Source of the DNA: an uncultured Lachnospiraceae bacterium
Lineage (GTDB): Bacteria; Bacillota; Clostridia; Lachnospirales; Lachnospiraceae
Direction: 5' to 3'
NCBI GenBank assembly: GCA_910587715.1
Contig: CAJUMV010000012.1
Coordinates: 1-64,000 of the forward strand
Length of the DNA stretch: 64,000 nucleotides
Under the pieces are notes generated by a model. That model was not told where the DNA came from. It saw only the letters and a list, made by a program, of their open reading frames with translations, and made no database searches. The translations under genes were made by a program, and so were the position numbers. Numbering within the stretch: the stretch's first letter is position 1; each line of letters begins with the position of its first letter. Shown here piece after piece: positions 34,415-43,696 of the stretch.

Positions 34415-37400
34415 GTGGAGGAGACAGAAAATCCCGCAAATTCGGGGGTTTCAGAGCCCACAGAAGGCGAACAAGACGAAAGTACGGAGGGTGGAGAAAC
34501 ACCTGTTATTGATACGGGAGATAATTCCGACGAAAATCAAGATCAGGAAGAGACACCCGACGTTGAAGAAGAGCCTATAGAGACGACGGAGGAGGAAAAC
34601 CCCGCAGTTGATTCTTCCTATGAGATTAACGCGACTGAAAATCCGCAGACTGATCTTGCAGCTCCTACAATTACCCTGAAAAAGGGCGCGGAGAGCATTG
34701 AAAGCGGCACGGCTGTATCGAATCGCGCAAACGACGTTAAATTTGAGATTGCGAAAGAAGATGGCGTGTCGTACTTTTATACGCTGAACGGTGAAGCGCC
34801 TACCGCAAGCAGTACTGCATATAATACAGAGGTGCAAATAACTGCTCCGGATAAGGATGCGGAGGAAACCGTAACCATTAAGGCAATCGCGCATACGGAT
34901 GCGTCTGGCACCGAAGGCACCGAAGGTTATGTACCGGCGCAGGATTCTACTGTCGCTACCGCAACAGTCGTATTTCGGGCCAAGGCTGAGGGAAACACTA
35001 TTTCCGTAGCGGACGGATCAGACGCGGCAACGATAACAATCGATGGCAAGAACCTTTCGACGGCAAGCTATCCGATCACGGATACCACGAAAGATATCGA
35101 AGTCACGGTGTCTGCAAAAGACAAAATGTTCGAAGTTATGTACAGCGTGGATGGCGGTGTATGGACGAGCGCGCAGAAAAAAGAAACGACGGAGGAGAAT
35201 CCCTATTGGGATGTTACTTATGAGGAAGGGACCTATATCATCCCGAGCGAAGCTCTGAGCAAAAACGTAACCGTCTGCGTTTTTTACCTGAAAGAGATTG
35301 CGCTGGAATGGAAGAACAGTGCCAATTGGAGAACTGTTGAAATAAATGCTAATGTGACAAGAGAAGACTCAGACAGTTCCAATAATCAGGGGATATGGGG
35401 CGCACAATATCCGGCTGTTGAAGACGAGAAGGTAAATGTACTGTTTGCGCCGCAGAATACGAAAGTCAAGTTGGAGTTAACATCCATCAAAAACACAGGC
35501 TTTGCATTCGGTAACGTTACTTATCAAAAAGGAAACGGTCCGGTAACGCTGGGTACAGTCGCGGATGACAAAAAGTCTGCTACTGTTGAAATTGCGAATA
35601 TCGAAAACAATGATTGTAAAGTAAGCATTGATGGCGAATCACCAGAGACTCTTACAGATTTGTATGTATACGTTAATGACAATGATGCACCATTAGAGGG
35701 AAAGAACGGCACATATAATGTAGAACCTTGGAAGACATATAATGTCGAGGCCTACGACAGATACAATAACAAAGCTATTGCCCTTACAGATGATGCAGTT
35801 ACTGTGACGGGAGGCAGTGTCAAGAAGGCGGCGAACGCCCAGCCTGGATTTTCTGATCCTGCTGCGGCTGAATATGCCGTGACAGGAAGCAAGGTTAAGC
35901 TGGCGGCTAACGAGGCAGTTGCAAACAAGTCTGTCACTGTACAGGTAAAAATCGGCTTAGTTACAAAAAAGGCAATCCTGAAGGTCGGACCGGCGGTGAC
36001 GGAAGTAAAGCTGAAGGACACGAAACTGGATAATAAGATTCCCCAGAGCCCCGGCACGAAGCGTAGCTATCCGCTTACCGTGACACAGCCTAAATCTGCA
36101 GACACTGTTACGGTGGATATTAAGGACATCAAGATCTTTGAAGAAGGTGGAAACGCCGAGGGAAGAGGCCTGACTGAAGACGAAGTATGCGGAGATTATA
36201 TTGAATGTACGGGATCTGTTTCTACTGGCAGTCTTGACATAACGACGGAGCCTTTTACCGGTAAGACGACAAAGGTTGTGGCGAAACTCGTATTTTTAAA
36301 TAACAGCGAAGCTGGAGCCAAGAGCACTGAGACTACACCAGACGACGGAGCAGTAAGTGAGGAGATCACACTGACGGTTGAGAATAATAAGGACACCCCG
36401 ACCAAATACGCGGAGAAGCTCACTGTAAAGGCTACAAAAGCGGCGTCCAGCCTTTATACCGGTCAGACGGCGGTTGTGGCTACGGTTGATTTCGGAAAGG
36501 ACACATATAACCGCGGATATGACGTGGAGCTTTATGATGTTCCTGAGTGTTTTGAAGTCATTGGCAACAATGGTCGTGCCATAGAGGCCAATGAAGAGGG
36601 AATCGTTGCACTTGATGACACTGACGTTAAATCGATGACGCTGGATGACAGCCTGCAGATTACACTGCGTGCAAAGAAGAACAATGAAGCCGGGGCTTCC
36701 TTGGGCAAACAGACGATCAAGGTAAGAACCACCTATCTGGCTGGTAAAGGTGACGAGAACATAGTTCAGGCTACAGGATCTGCAAATGTGACGGTGGTGA
36801 GAGGTATTGAGAGTATCACAGCGACATCAGCACCGCAGATTTACAGAAGCGGCACCGACAGACAGGCGAAAGCAGGCACGGCAAAAATTGCGGTTACTTA
36901 TAATACTGCAGGCAAATATGCTGACGCCAAGAGCGCAACACCTAGGACGAAAAAGGTTACCTACGAAGTGGGTAGTGTGACCAATGGTGAGTTTGCAGTT
37001 AATAATGATATTTTGGGCCATAACAGCAAAGGGCAGCCGATGGTAACCGTGAAGAACGGTACCGTCACGGTTGACAAAGAGTATGTTGTAAAAAATAGCG
37101 GCTTAGATGAATTCGCTGTTCGTGTAGTGGCAGCGGACTATGAGGAAAATAAAAGTAGTGCTGTAGTTGGGTTCAAAGTAGCGGGAGAGGCAGCAATGCC
37201 TGAAGGCGCGAAAGTTGTACTTGTCGATTCGAACAATAACGAAGTAGAGTTTGACCAATCTGCTGACAAGACCCCGAAGAATCAGCTTACAATCAATAAA
37301 TTGAAGGGGCTGAAAGCAATCGTTGTCAAGGGCGACCCGACTGGTGAGAATGGCGCGTATACCGATGCAGAGATAGTGCCTGCGAAACTTTACACGATGA

Positions 37401-40400
37401 CTCCTGCCAAGGGCAATGTGTTTGTCAATGCGAACGGAACTTTCACGGTCAACAAGCTTACGAATAATGTCGTGATCGAGGCGAAAGCCAACGACGGCAG
37501 CAGACATGCCAAGGTAGCGAGCGATAAGTTCAATGTTGTATATGACGACAGAACGAAAGCAACCGGGGACGACGCTGCGAAAGTCAGCTATACGGTGGAC
37601 TACGATGACAAAACAGCTACAGTAGCGCCTGCATCCCAGTCCATCAAGCTTGATTATCCTACCGGGACAGTGATTCACCTGAACGTGACTGACAAGGATG
37701 GCAAGAAGTTAAATACAGAGAATTCCATCTACGACCTCAAACTGGCGGTAAAGAATGCGAAGGTAGTCAAGAAGAGTGCCGACAATCTTGATCTTGATAT
37801 CATTATGACAAAGAGCCCGGTAACGGTGACCTTGTCGGATGCAAAGGGCAAGAATCCAAGGACGTTTAGTTTTACAAACATATTCCTTGATGACACTACT
37901 TCTGAAGGAAAAGCATACATCAAAGATTTGAAAGCGAAAACCCCTAATGTAAGTCTTACAAAGGGAGTTAAGCTTTACGCGGATGTAACTGGTCAGAAAC
38001 TGAGTTTTACCATGAACAAAGCGGTAGAGGATGCGAGATACGTGGTAATTTCCGCGCAGAACGAGGAAGCTGATACAAAAGTCTTCCTGAACCGTCTGAC
38101 GGAAAAGAAGATAAAGATTAATCCCGCCGTAAAAGAATTTACTTTTACATGTGATGCTGTAAAGATGCCTACCTTAAAGAAAGGTGCGTCTATTGCGTTC
38201 ACCTTCCTGAACAGGGATGAGGAAATTATTACACAGACTACGAAGGCATTGACCATCAAGACAACAGCGCTGAAGAAGAGCTATAAGCTTGATGCGAAGT
38301 ACACGTTGTCTGAGACGGACTCTGTAAGCGTACCGCTGACAGGTAAAGGCAGTGCGGTTGCGGGCGTGCAGTTCACGGAGTTGTACAACGCAAACATAAA
38401 AGGAAAGGTCAATAAGTTTAAAACCGCATTTGAGTTGGATGCTGAACATGGAAAACTTTCCCTGAAAACGACGACCGACACGGACGGCAACATCACTGCG
38501 GTTGCAAGGACATGGGATGCGACGGCTGAGTCCAAGAAGGAACACAAGGATGACTGGATTGGTTTCGTGGGATATACGGTAATGTATGAAGATGGTACAT
38601 CCGATGAATTTGTATCCAAAATTCAGGCAGCGCTTGCCAAGACCGATAAAGGCGGCAATATTCTCACAGCCAAGAAGTATGCTGCGAGTGCAGTAAATGT
38701 GCTTGGTGAGGTCAAGGATGCTGACGGTAATAGCTTGAATACAGAGAAAGTTGAAGATGTAGATTGGCTGAAAGAGCCGGGTGTTACTTCTATAACAATA
38801 GGCAAACTTCCGGCAGATATCGTGGCAGCATACGCGGTACCGGATAACAGCAAGAATAAGGTCGCTGATGCCTTCAAAGTGATGAAGCGTCCGGGCGTAT
38901 TGGGCGATGCGGAAGGTCAATCAATGGTTGACGGCAACACGGTAACTATAAAAGTAAAGCCGACTGCAGATGGCAAGGCTGGCAGCTACAAGGGTGATCT
39001 CTATGTCATTCCGGCAGACAGCGCATATGCGAAGCAGAAAAATTTGACGGATGAGGTTATCAAGAGCAGAGGCGTGAAGCTGGCGATCACAGTCAATGTG
39101 AAGGCAGATAATTCGAAGAATAAGATTAAAGTTACGACGAAGAGCGTATCCTTCCTGGGACAGGAGCCCGAGAAACTCGAGCTGAATGGTGCGTTCAAAA
39201 AGTATTATTACGCGGAGATTCCTTACACGGCAAACGTCGCTGCGGAGATTACATCCGTTGAGATGGAAAATATCAATTTGACAGGACCGAATAAGAAAGA
39301 CAAGGAAGGAAATCCACTGGCTCCGGACGGCGACAAGCAGAATCATCTGGTATTCAGCGAAGCCGTTGAGAAGGCAGGATTCGTGGCAGTAAAGGCAAAC
39401 AATAAGAATGCCTTGGGGCTTTATATTGACGCGGATGCATTCCAGCAGTTGGTAATCAAGGATGCCAAAGAGTGGTCAGGAAGCACATTCTCCAAGATTA
39501 AGGTGACAGTCCACTTTGCTGGCGAACAGTTTGAAGTGAAGAACAACAAAACAACCTATAAGAAGGCAGTGCCGGAGTCCTTTAACATCAGCATGACGAT
39601 GCCTAATCCGTTGGATATTACCAGAGCAGAAGAACTGCTTGGAATCGCTTTGGGGATAATTAGAGATACGGTTAGTGAAACCGTGAAGGTGAACGGCATC
39701 AGGGATGTGAGATACAACGAGTCGGATAAGGTGCTCACTGTCATTGCGGACAATCAGAATGTGCAGATTGAAACGGCGATGGTGAAGGGAACTGATGATG
39801 CGATTGCGGAGGCTCTCTTGAGGAATGAGGAGTTGAAGGGCTATGTGGATCTGCTGACAAGTATCAAGGTTGAGGTTTCAGAGAACGAGAATACTTCGGC
39901 GGCTACAGAGGTCATGAAGCAGGAGACAGAAAATGCGAACAAGAAGATGCTCAAGGATCTGCTTGCTAAGTACACCGATAAGCTTGTGAAGAAGCTACAG
40001 GATGAAGGGCATGACACGCCTGTGTGGGGTGACCTTGACGGCAGAGAGCTCAAGCTGACACTTACAGCAAAGAAAGGCGAGGTCGAGGAAAGCCAGTCCT
40101 GCACGGTTCGTTTCATCGTGGACACAGAACCCGAGGAGGATGAGGGAGACGAGCTTGATATCGCCATAAAGAATGCGGTTCGCAGGCTCAACAGCGCGGC
40201 AGCCATTCCTGGTATAGGTGAAATCACTTATAACGTATATGACCATAAGATTACAATCACAGTCTCTGATGATAAGCAGGATATCGTAGCATCGAAGAAT
40301 GCGGGCAGGGACAGTACCGTGCAGATTCTTCTGGGTGAATTGGGAGAGTACATGGATGAAGTAGATGAAGTAGAATTTTCCCATGAACAGGAGTACACGA

Positions 40401-40603
40401 TAGAATCTTTAACAGTTAAGCGAACAGATCATAATCAGCCAACAGAAGCTTATATTTCGAACCTCATAGATAAGTGGACGGATAAATTGGCAGCAGAGCT
40501 GAAGTCAAATGCTACTTATGGACGGCTGAAAGGAAAAGAGCTGACTGTGAAAACTAATTCGGTTAAGGACGGTGAGAAGACATACACAATTGTGTATGAG
40601 TAA
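34415..40603 (+). CDS. Giant surface-type repeat protein, 5'-truncated
   Basis: 2062 residues from a GTG at 34415; an in-frame TGA lies two codons upstream. The first 70 residues are an acidic, Pro/Thr-rich linker (EETENPANSGVSEPTEGE...) of the kind that normally follows a signal peptide, but no signal peptide exists. Residues about 80-175 resemble a CHB_HEX_C_1/Fn3-like domain (ISYFYTLNGEAP-type motif). Many beta-sandwich-like repeats follow. Two related repeats of about 150 residues end the protein (about 1733-1908 and 1914-2062, sharing LLAKYTDKL / LIDKWTDKL and WGDLDGREL / YGRLKGKEL). There is no LPXTG or membrane anchor. Probably a surface protein that has lost its export signal at the junction with the upstream element, so it may be non-functional or silent. 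Confidence 0.7.
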   Translation: MEETENPANSGVSEPTEGEQDESTEGGETPVIDTGDNSDENQDQEETPDVEEEPIETTEEENPAVDSSYEINATENPQTDLAAPTITLKKGAESIESGTAVSNRANDVKFEIAKEDGVSYFYTLNGEAPTASSTAYNTEVQITAPDKDAEETVTIKAIAHTDASGTEGTEGYVPAQDSTVATATVVFRAKAEGNTISVADGSDAATITIDGKNLSTASYPITDTTKDIEVTVSAKDKMFEVMYSVDGGVWTSAQKKETTEENPYWDVTYEEGTYIIPSEALSKNVTVCVFYLKEIALEWKNSANWRTVEINANVTREDSDSSNNQGIWGAQYPAVEDEKVNVLFAPQNTKVKLELTSIKNTGFAFGNVTYQKGNGPVTLGTVADDKKSATVEIANIENNDCKVSIDGESPETLTDLYVYVNDNDAPLEGKNGTYNVEPWKTYNVEAYDRYNNKAIALTDDAVTVTGGSVKKAANAQPGFSDPAAAEYAVTGSKVKLAANEAVANKSVTVQVKIGLVTKKAILKVGPAVTEVKLKDTKLDNKIPQSPGTKRSYPLTVTQPKSADTVTVDIKDIKIFEEGGNAEGRGLTEDEVCGDYIECTGSVSTGSLDITTEPFTGKTTKVVAKLVFLNNSEAGAKSTETTPDDGAVSEEITLTVENNKDTPTKYAEKLTVKATKAASSLYTGQTAVVATVDFGKDTYNRGYDVELYDVPECFEVIGNNGRAIEANEEGIVALDDTDVKSMTLDDSLQITLRAKKNNEAGASLGKQTIKVRTTYLAGKGDENIVQATGSANVTVVRGIESITATSAPQIYRSGTDRQAKAGTAKIAVTYNTAGKYADAKSATPRTKKVTYEVGSVTNGEFAVNNDILGHNSKGQPMVTVKNGTVTVDKEYVVKNSGLDEFAVRVVAADYEENKSSAVVGFKVAGEAAMPEGAKVVLVDSNNNEVEFDQSADKTPKNQLTINKLKGLKAIVVKGDPTGENGAYTDAEIVPAKLYTMTPAKGNVFVNANGTFTVNKLTNNVVIEAKANDGSRHAKVASDKFNVVYDDRTKATGDDAAKVSYTVDYDDKTATVAPASQSIKLDYPTGTVIHLNVTDKDGKKLNTENSIYDLKLAVKNAKVVKKSADNLDLDIIMTKSPVTVTLSDAKGKNPRTFSFTNIFLDDTTSEGKAYIKDLKAKTPNVSLTKGVKLYADVTGQKLSFTMNKAVEDARYVVISAQNEEADTKVFLNRLTEKKIKINPAVKEFTFTCDAVKMPTLKKGASIAFTFLNRDEEIITQTTKALTIKTTALKKSYKLDAKYTLSETDSVSVPLTGKGSAVAGVQFTELYNANIKGKVNKFKTAFELDAEHGKLSLKTTTDTDGNITAVARTWDATAESKKEHKDDWIGFVGYTVMYEDGTSDEFVSKIQAALAKTDKGGNILTAKKYAASAVNVLGEVKDADGNSLNTEKVEDVDWLKEPGVTSITIGKLPADIVAAYAVPDNSKNKVADAFKVMKRPGVLGDAEGQSMVDGNTVTIKVKPTADGKAGSYKGDLYVIPADSAYAKQKNLTDEVIKSRGVKLAITVNVKADNSKNKIKVTTKSVSFLGQEPEKLELNGAFKKYYYAEIPYTANVAAEITSVEMENINLTGPNKKDKEGNPLAPDGDKQNHLVFSEAVEKAGFVAVKANNKNALGLYIDADAFQQLVIKDAKEWSGSTFSKIKVTVHFAGEQFEVKNNKTTYKKAVPESFNISMTMPNPLDITRAEELLGIALGIIRDTVSETVKVNGIRDVRYNESDKVLTVIADNQNVQIETAMVKGTDDAIAEALLRNEELKGYVDLLTSIKVEVSENENTSAATEVMKQETENANKKMLKDLLAKYTDKLVKKLQDEGHDTPVWGDLDGRELKLTLTAKKGEVEESQSCTVRFIVDTEPEEDEGDELDIAIKNAVRRLNSAAAIPGIGEITYNVYDHKITITVSDDKQDIVASKNAGRDSTVQILLGELGEYMDEVDEVEFSHEQEYTIESLTVKRTDHNQPTEAYISNLIDKWTDKLAAELKSNATYGRLKGKELTVKTNSVKDGEKTYTIVYE

Positions 40604-40642
40604 ATCAGCAGTACGGACAGACAAGTCAGTAAAAAACAATAA

Positions 40643-40694
40643 GTAAAGAAAAAGGGGGCGGAGAGCCTTCCGGCAACCCGCCCTCTATCTTTAC
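40643..40694 (+). terminator. Hairpin after the giant gene
   Basis: GTAAAGA (40643-40649) pairs with TCTTTAC (40688-40694), and inside it GGGCGG (40656-40661) with CCGCCC (40678-40683). There is no strong T tract. It may be a terminator or part of the 5' leader of the capsule operon. Confidence 0.5.
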
Positions 40695-40699
40695 GCCAA

Positions 40700-40868
40700 A
40701 TTTTGACAGAAAAAAGGAAATTGCTGGAAGAAAAGTACGGCAGGAAAAAAGCGGGAAAAGGAAATTCAGAAAGAAACGGAAAACAAGAAACAGAAAATCA
40801 GAAACAGAAGATCAGAAACAGAAAAAGAAGAATCAAGAAAGAAGAAAACAGAACGGGAATCAAAAGAC
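40700..40868 (+). other. Purine-rich leader before the capsule operon
   Basis: About 160 nt almost free of pyrimidines on the plus strand, with many CAGAAA/AGAAAC near-repeats. A TTG-initiated frame (40721-40872, about 50 codons, Lys/Glu/Asn-rich) runs through it and ends in an ATGA overlap with the next start. It could be an unusual leader peptide, but composition alone explains the open frame. Confidence 0.4.
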
Positions 40869-40869
40869 C

Positions 40870-42060
40870 ATGAACAGGAAAATAACGACAAAACGAGAAG
40901 ATAGATCAGGAAGCATAGCAGAAAGACAGCGTGACACAGGGAAGGCGGGAACGGGACGCCTGCGTATCGCGCGGACACTCACCGCCGCTTTTGCGGCGCT
41001 CCTCCTCCCCCTGCTCGTGCCGGTGACGGCGCTTGCCGGGGACATAAACAGTGCGGAGCAGGGCGTCCTTGACGCCATCTCCGAGAAGCAGGAGTACGAG
41101 GGCGCCTACTACAAGGTGACGGACGGCTATATAGCAAAAGTCACCGAGTATCTCTCCCGTGACGGCATCGACATGGGCAGACGGGAGGCAAACGACTACA
41201 TCGCCCAGTTCCGGAGCAACATCGGCGTGGGCATCGCCTCGGGCTACATGGAAAAGGTGGGTGATGTGGAAAGCGCGGACCCGGGCGCCGGAAATGCAGG
41301 CGGCAGCACGGATGAGGCTACAGGGACTGGCACGGATAACGGCAGCGGCACAGGCAGCGGAGCGGGGACAGGAGACGGCACAGAGAGCGGTACAGGCGAA
41401 AACAGTGGTACCGGCACGGGAAATGATGCGGCTGCGGGAAGCGGCTCCGGCAGCGCGGCAGGCATAGGGACGGACCCGGAAGGTGACGGTCCGGTCGTTG
41501 ACAACACCATCGGTTCCACATTGGAGGGCGCCGTAGAGTATGTGGTGCTCCCCATGGATGAGGAGACGATGTACGTGCAGGGCACGGAGTCCCTGTCCGT
41601 GCACGAGGAGGCATACAAGGATTCCCCTGTCATCGGGGAGGTGAAGGAAGGGGAGCCCGTCAAGGTCACCGGCGGGGCGAGCACCGGCTGGGCACAGATA
41701 GCCTTCGGGGAAAAGACAGGCTATGTATCCGCTGCCTACCTGCGCACACAGGGATATATGGACAGGAAGGAAGCGGAAAAGAAGGCGGAGGAAGAAGCGA
41801 AGAAAGCGGAAGAAGAGAAAGCCGCGGAGGAAGCGAGAAAAGCGGAAGAAGCGAAGGCTGCGGAGGAAGCGAAAAAAGCGGAAGAAGCTAGGATTGCCGA
41901 GGAAGAGGCGGCGCAGGCAAAGGACTACTCCAACGCGAAGCCCGTAGAGAACTCCATCAATTTAGGTCTGATAGCGCTGGTGGTCGTAGTGGTGATCGCG
42001 GTCATACTCGGGGGCGTGCTCTTTTACCATAAAAAGAACAGCAGATCCGGGAAGAGATAG
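40870..42060 (+). CDS. SH3-domain membrane protein at head of capsule operon
   Basis: 396 residues. N-terminal basic region and signal/anchor (about residues 30-57, ending VTALAGD), a small helical domain (about 58-135), a Gly/Thr/Ser-rich linker (about 140-210), a bacterial SH3 domain (about 235-293, ending TGYVSAAYLRTQG), a long Lys/Glu/Ala coiled coil (about 297-350) and a C-terminal membrane helix (INLGLIALVVVVVIAVILGG). It probably sits at the cell wall as a scaffold for polysaccharide export or attachment. No enzymatic domain is seen. Confidence 0.75.
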   Translation: MNRKITTKREDRSGSIAERQRDTGKAGTGRLRIARTLTAAFAALLLPLLVPVTALAGDINSAEQGVLDAISEKQEYEGAYYKVTDGYIAKVTEYLSRDGIDMGRREANDYIAQFRSNIGVGIASGYMEKVGDVESADPGAGNAGGSTDEATGTGTDNGSGTGSGAGTGDGTESGTGENSGTGTGNDAAAGSGSGSAAGIGTDPEGDGPVVDNTIGSTLEGAVEYVVLPMDEETMYVQGTESLSVHEEAYKDSPVIGEVKEGEPVKVTGGASTGWAQIAFGEKTGYVSAAYLRTQGYMDRKEAEKKAEEEAKKAEEEKAAEEARKAEEAKAAEEAKKAEEARIAEEEAAQAKDYSNAKPVENSINLGLIALVVVVVIAVILGGVLFYHKKNSRSGKR

Positions 42061-42080
42061 TCCGGGGCGGATTTGGGAAG

Positions 42081-42809
42081 ATGGCACATTATACAGACAT
42101 ACACAGCCATATCCTGCCGGGCGTTGACGACGGCGCGGCGGATAGGGAAATGACAATGGAGATGATCGACGCGGCGTACGCCCAAGGCGTGCGGGTGATG
42201 ATAGCGACGCCTCATTACTACCCGGGACATGTGAAACACCCGAGGGAATACGTGGATCAGGTGTTTCAGGAGACCGTATCGGTGGTAAAAGAGAAGTATG
42301 CGGACCTGGCGCTTTATCCCGGCAATGAAGTCTACTATCGTGAGGGGGCTCTAGAGAAGCTGCTCGATAAGAGAGTGCATACGCTGGCGGATACCCCTTA
42401 CGTGCTGCTGGAGTTTTCACCCGGCGCCCACATAAACGTGCTGCGCGGTGCGGTGCGCGGATGCGTGGAAGCCGGATACTATCCGGTACTGGCACATATC
42501 GAGAGATACCAGTGCCTGTGGAAGAACGAGAAGGCTGTGGAGGAGCTGGTGCGGATGGGCGCCTACATGCAGGTGAACGCGGAGAACTTCACGGAAGGGT
42601 TCTTTTCGGCGCGGCGGCGGTGGTGCCTGAAACTGGCAGGGGAAGGCCTCATGCATTTCCTCGCGAGCGACGCCCACAACACAAAGGAACGCTGCCCCAA
42701 CATAAAACAGGCGGCGGATTATCTGGAGGGAAAGCTGGATGAGGGGACATTCCGCAAGATCATGTATGACAATCCGGCAAGGCTCTTAAAGGGAGAATAT
42801 TTGAGGTAA
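42081..42809 (+). CDS. CpsB/CapC-type tyrosine-protein phosphatase (PHP domain)
   Basis: 242 residues of the PHP-type phosphotyrosine phosphatase family. Metal-binding motifs DIHSHILPGVDDGA at the N-terminus, TPHYYPGH near residue 46, PGNEVYY, HIERYQ and FLASDAHN near the C-terminus. In Gram-positive capsule loci this enzyme dephosphorylates the CpsD tyrosine kinase and so tunes polymer length. It is followed by cpsC and cpsD homologues in the usual order. Confidence 0.92.
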   Translation: MAHYTDIHSHILPGVDDGAADREMTMEMIDAAYAQGVRVMIATPHYYPGHVKHPREYVDQVFQETVSVVKEKYADLALYPGNEVYYREGALEKLLDKRVHTLADTPYVLLEFSPGAHINVLRGAVRGCVEAGYYPVLAHIERYQCLWKNEKAVEELVRMGAYMQVNAENFTEGFFSARRRWCLKLAGEGLMHFLASDAHNTKERCPNIKQAADYLEGKLDEGTFRKIMYDNPARLLKGEYLR

Positions 42810-42880
42810 GAACAGTACAGACAGGAACGGGAATGTCCGGGGAGACACGGCGTGCCTGTCACGGACATTGGGAGGAACGA

Positions 42881-43636
42881 ATGAACAACCAGGAAGAAAC
42901 AGTAGAAATAGATCTGCTAGAGATACTGTACCTGCTCGGCAGGCGGATATGGAGCATACTGGCGGCAGGCGTGGCGGTCGGGCTGGTGGCAGGGCTCGTG
43001 ACCCATTACGGGATCGAGGAGAAATACAGTTCGACCTCGAAGCTCTACATCCTGTCCACATCGACGTCGATCACGTCGCTTGCGGACATACAGGTGGGGA
43101 CGTCTTTGACCAAGGACTATATCGAGCTGGTACAGAGCAGGCCCGTGGTGGAGGAAGTGATACAGAACCTGAACCTGAACCGCACTTATGAGGAAGTCTT
43201 AAAACAGATGACCTTCTCAAACCCCAACGACACCCGCATCCTTGTAATGACGGCGGAAGACCCGGACCCGGTGCTGGCGAAGGACATCGTGGATGAGTTC
43301 GCCAAAGTGGCGAGGACGAACATCTCCACCATCATGAAGACCGAAGAACCAAGCGTCGTGGAGCTCGGGTACATCACAAACAAGCCCGTGAGCCCGAACC
43401 TGTTAAAGAATACTATCATCGGCGTGCTGCTAGGGATCTTTGTCATGTCCGCCATCGTGGTCGTGCTCTATATGGTGGATGATTCGGTGAAGAGCTCGGA
43501 TGACATCGAGAAGTACCTGGGACTGAACACGCTGACGAGCATCCCGCTCTTAGAGGACGAAGGGGACACCCAGAAGAAGAGCGGTATAAAAGTCCCGTTT
43601 GGAAAGAAAGCGGCGGGAAAAGGGAAAAAGAAGTAA
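42881..43636 (+). CDS. CpsC/Wzz-type chain-length regulator (BY-kinase activator)
   Basis: 251 residues from the ATG at 42881 after GGGAGG. Two membrane helices (about 22-42 and 180-205) flank an extracellular Wzz domain. KPVSPNLLKN just before helix 2 is the conserved proline-rich signature. The cytoplasmic C-terminal tail (VPFGKKAAGKGKKK) is positioned to activate the separate kinase CpsD. Confidence 0.9.
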   Translation: MNNQEETVEIDLLEILYLLGRRIWSILAAGVAVGLVAGLVTHYGIEEKYSSTSKLYILSTSTSITSLADIQVGTSLTKDYIELVQSRPVVEEVIQNLNLNRTYEEVLKQMTFSNPNDTRILVMTAEDPDPVLAKDIVDEFAKVARTNISTIMKTEEPSVVELGYITNKPVSPNLLKNTIIGVLLGIFVMSAIVVVLYMVDDSVKSSDDIEKYLGLNTLTSIPLLEDEGDTQKKSGIKVPFGKKAAGKGKKK

Positions 43637-43696
43637 GAAGCACGGGCAGCGGAAATAAGAAGCAGGAAATACCGGAAATGATACAGGAGGAAATAA

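Noticed and set aside
34308..34580. Frame starting 107 bp before the giant gene as a possible source of its signal peptide
   Set aside because: It is in another frame, very basic, and has no signal-peptide-like hydrophobic core. A single frameshift would not create an export signal.
38174..38920. Minus-strand frames opposite the giant surface gene
   Set aside because: Cys/Ile/Arg-rich shadows without ribosome sites; no domain recognised.
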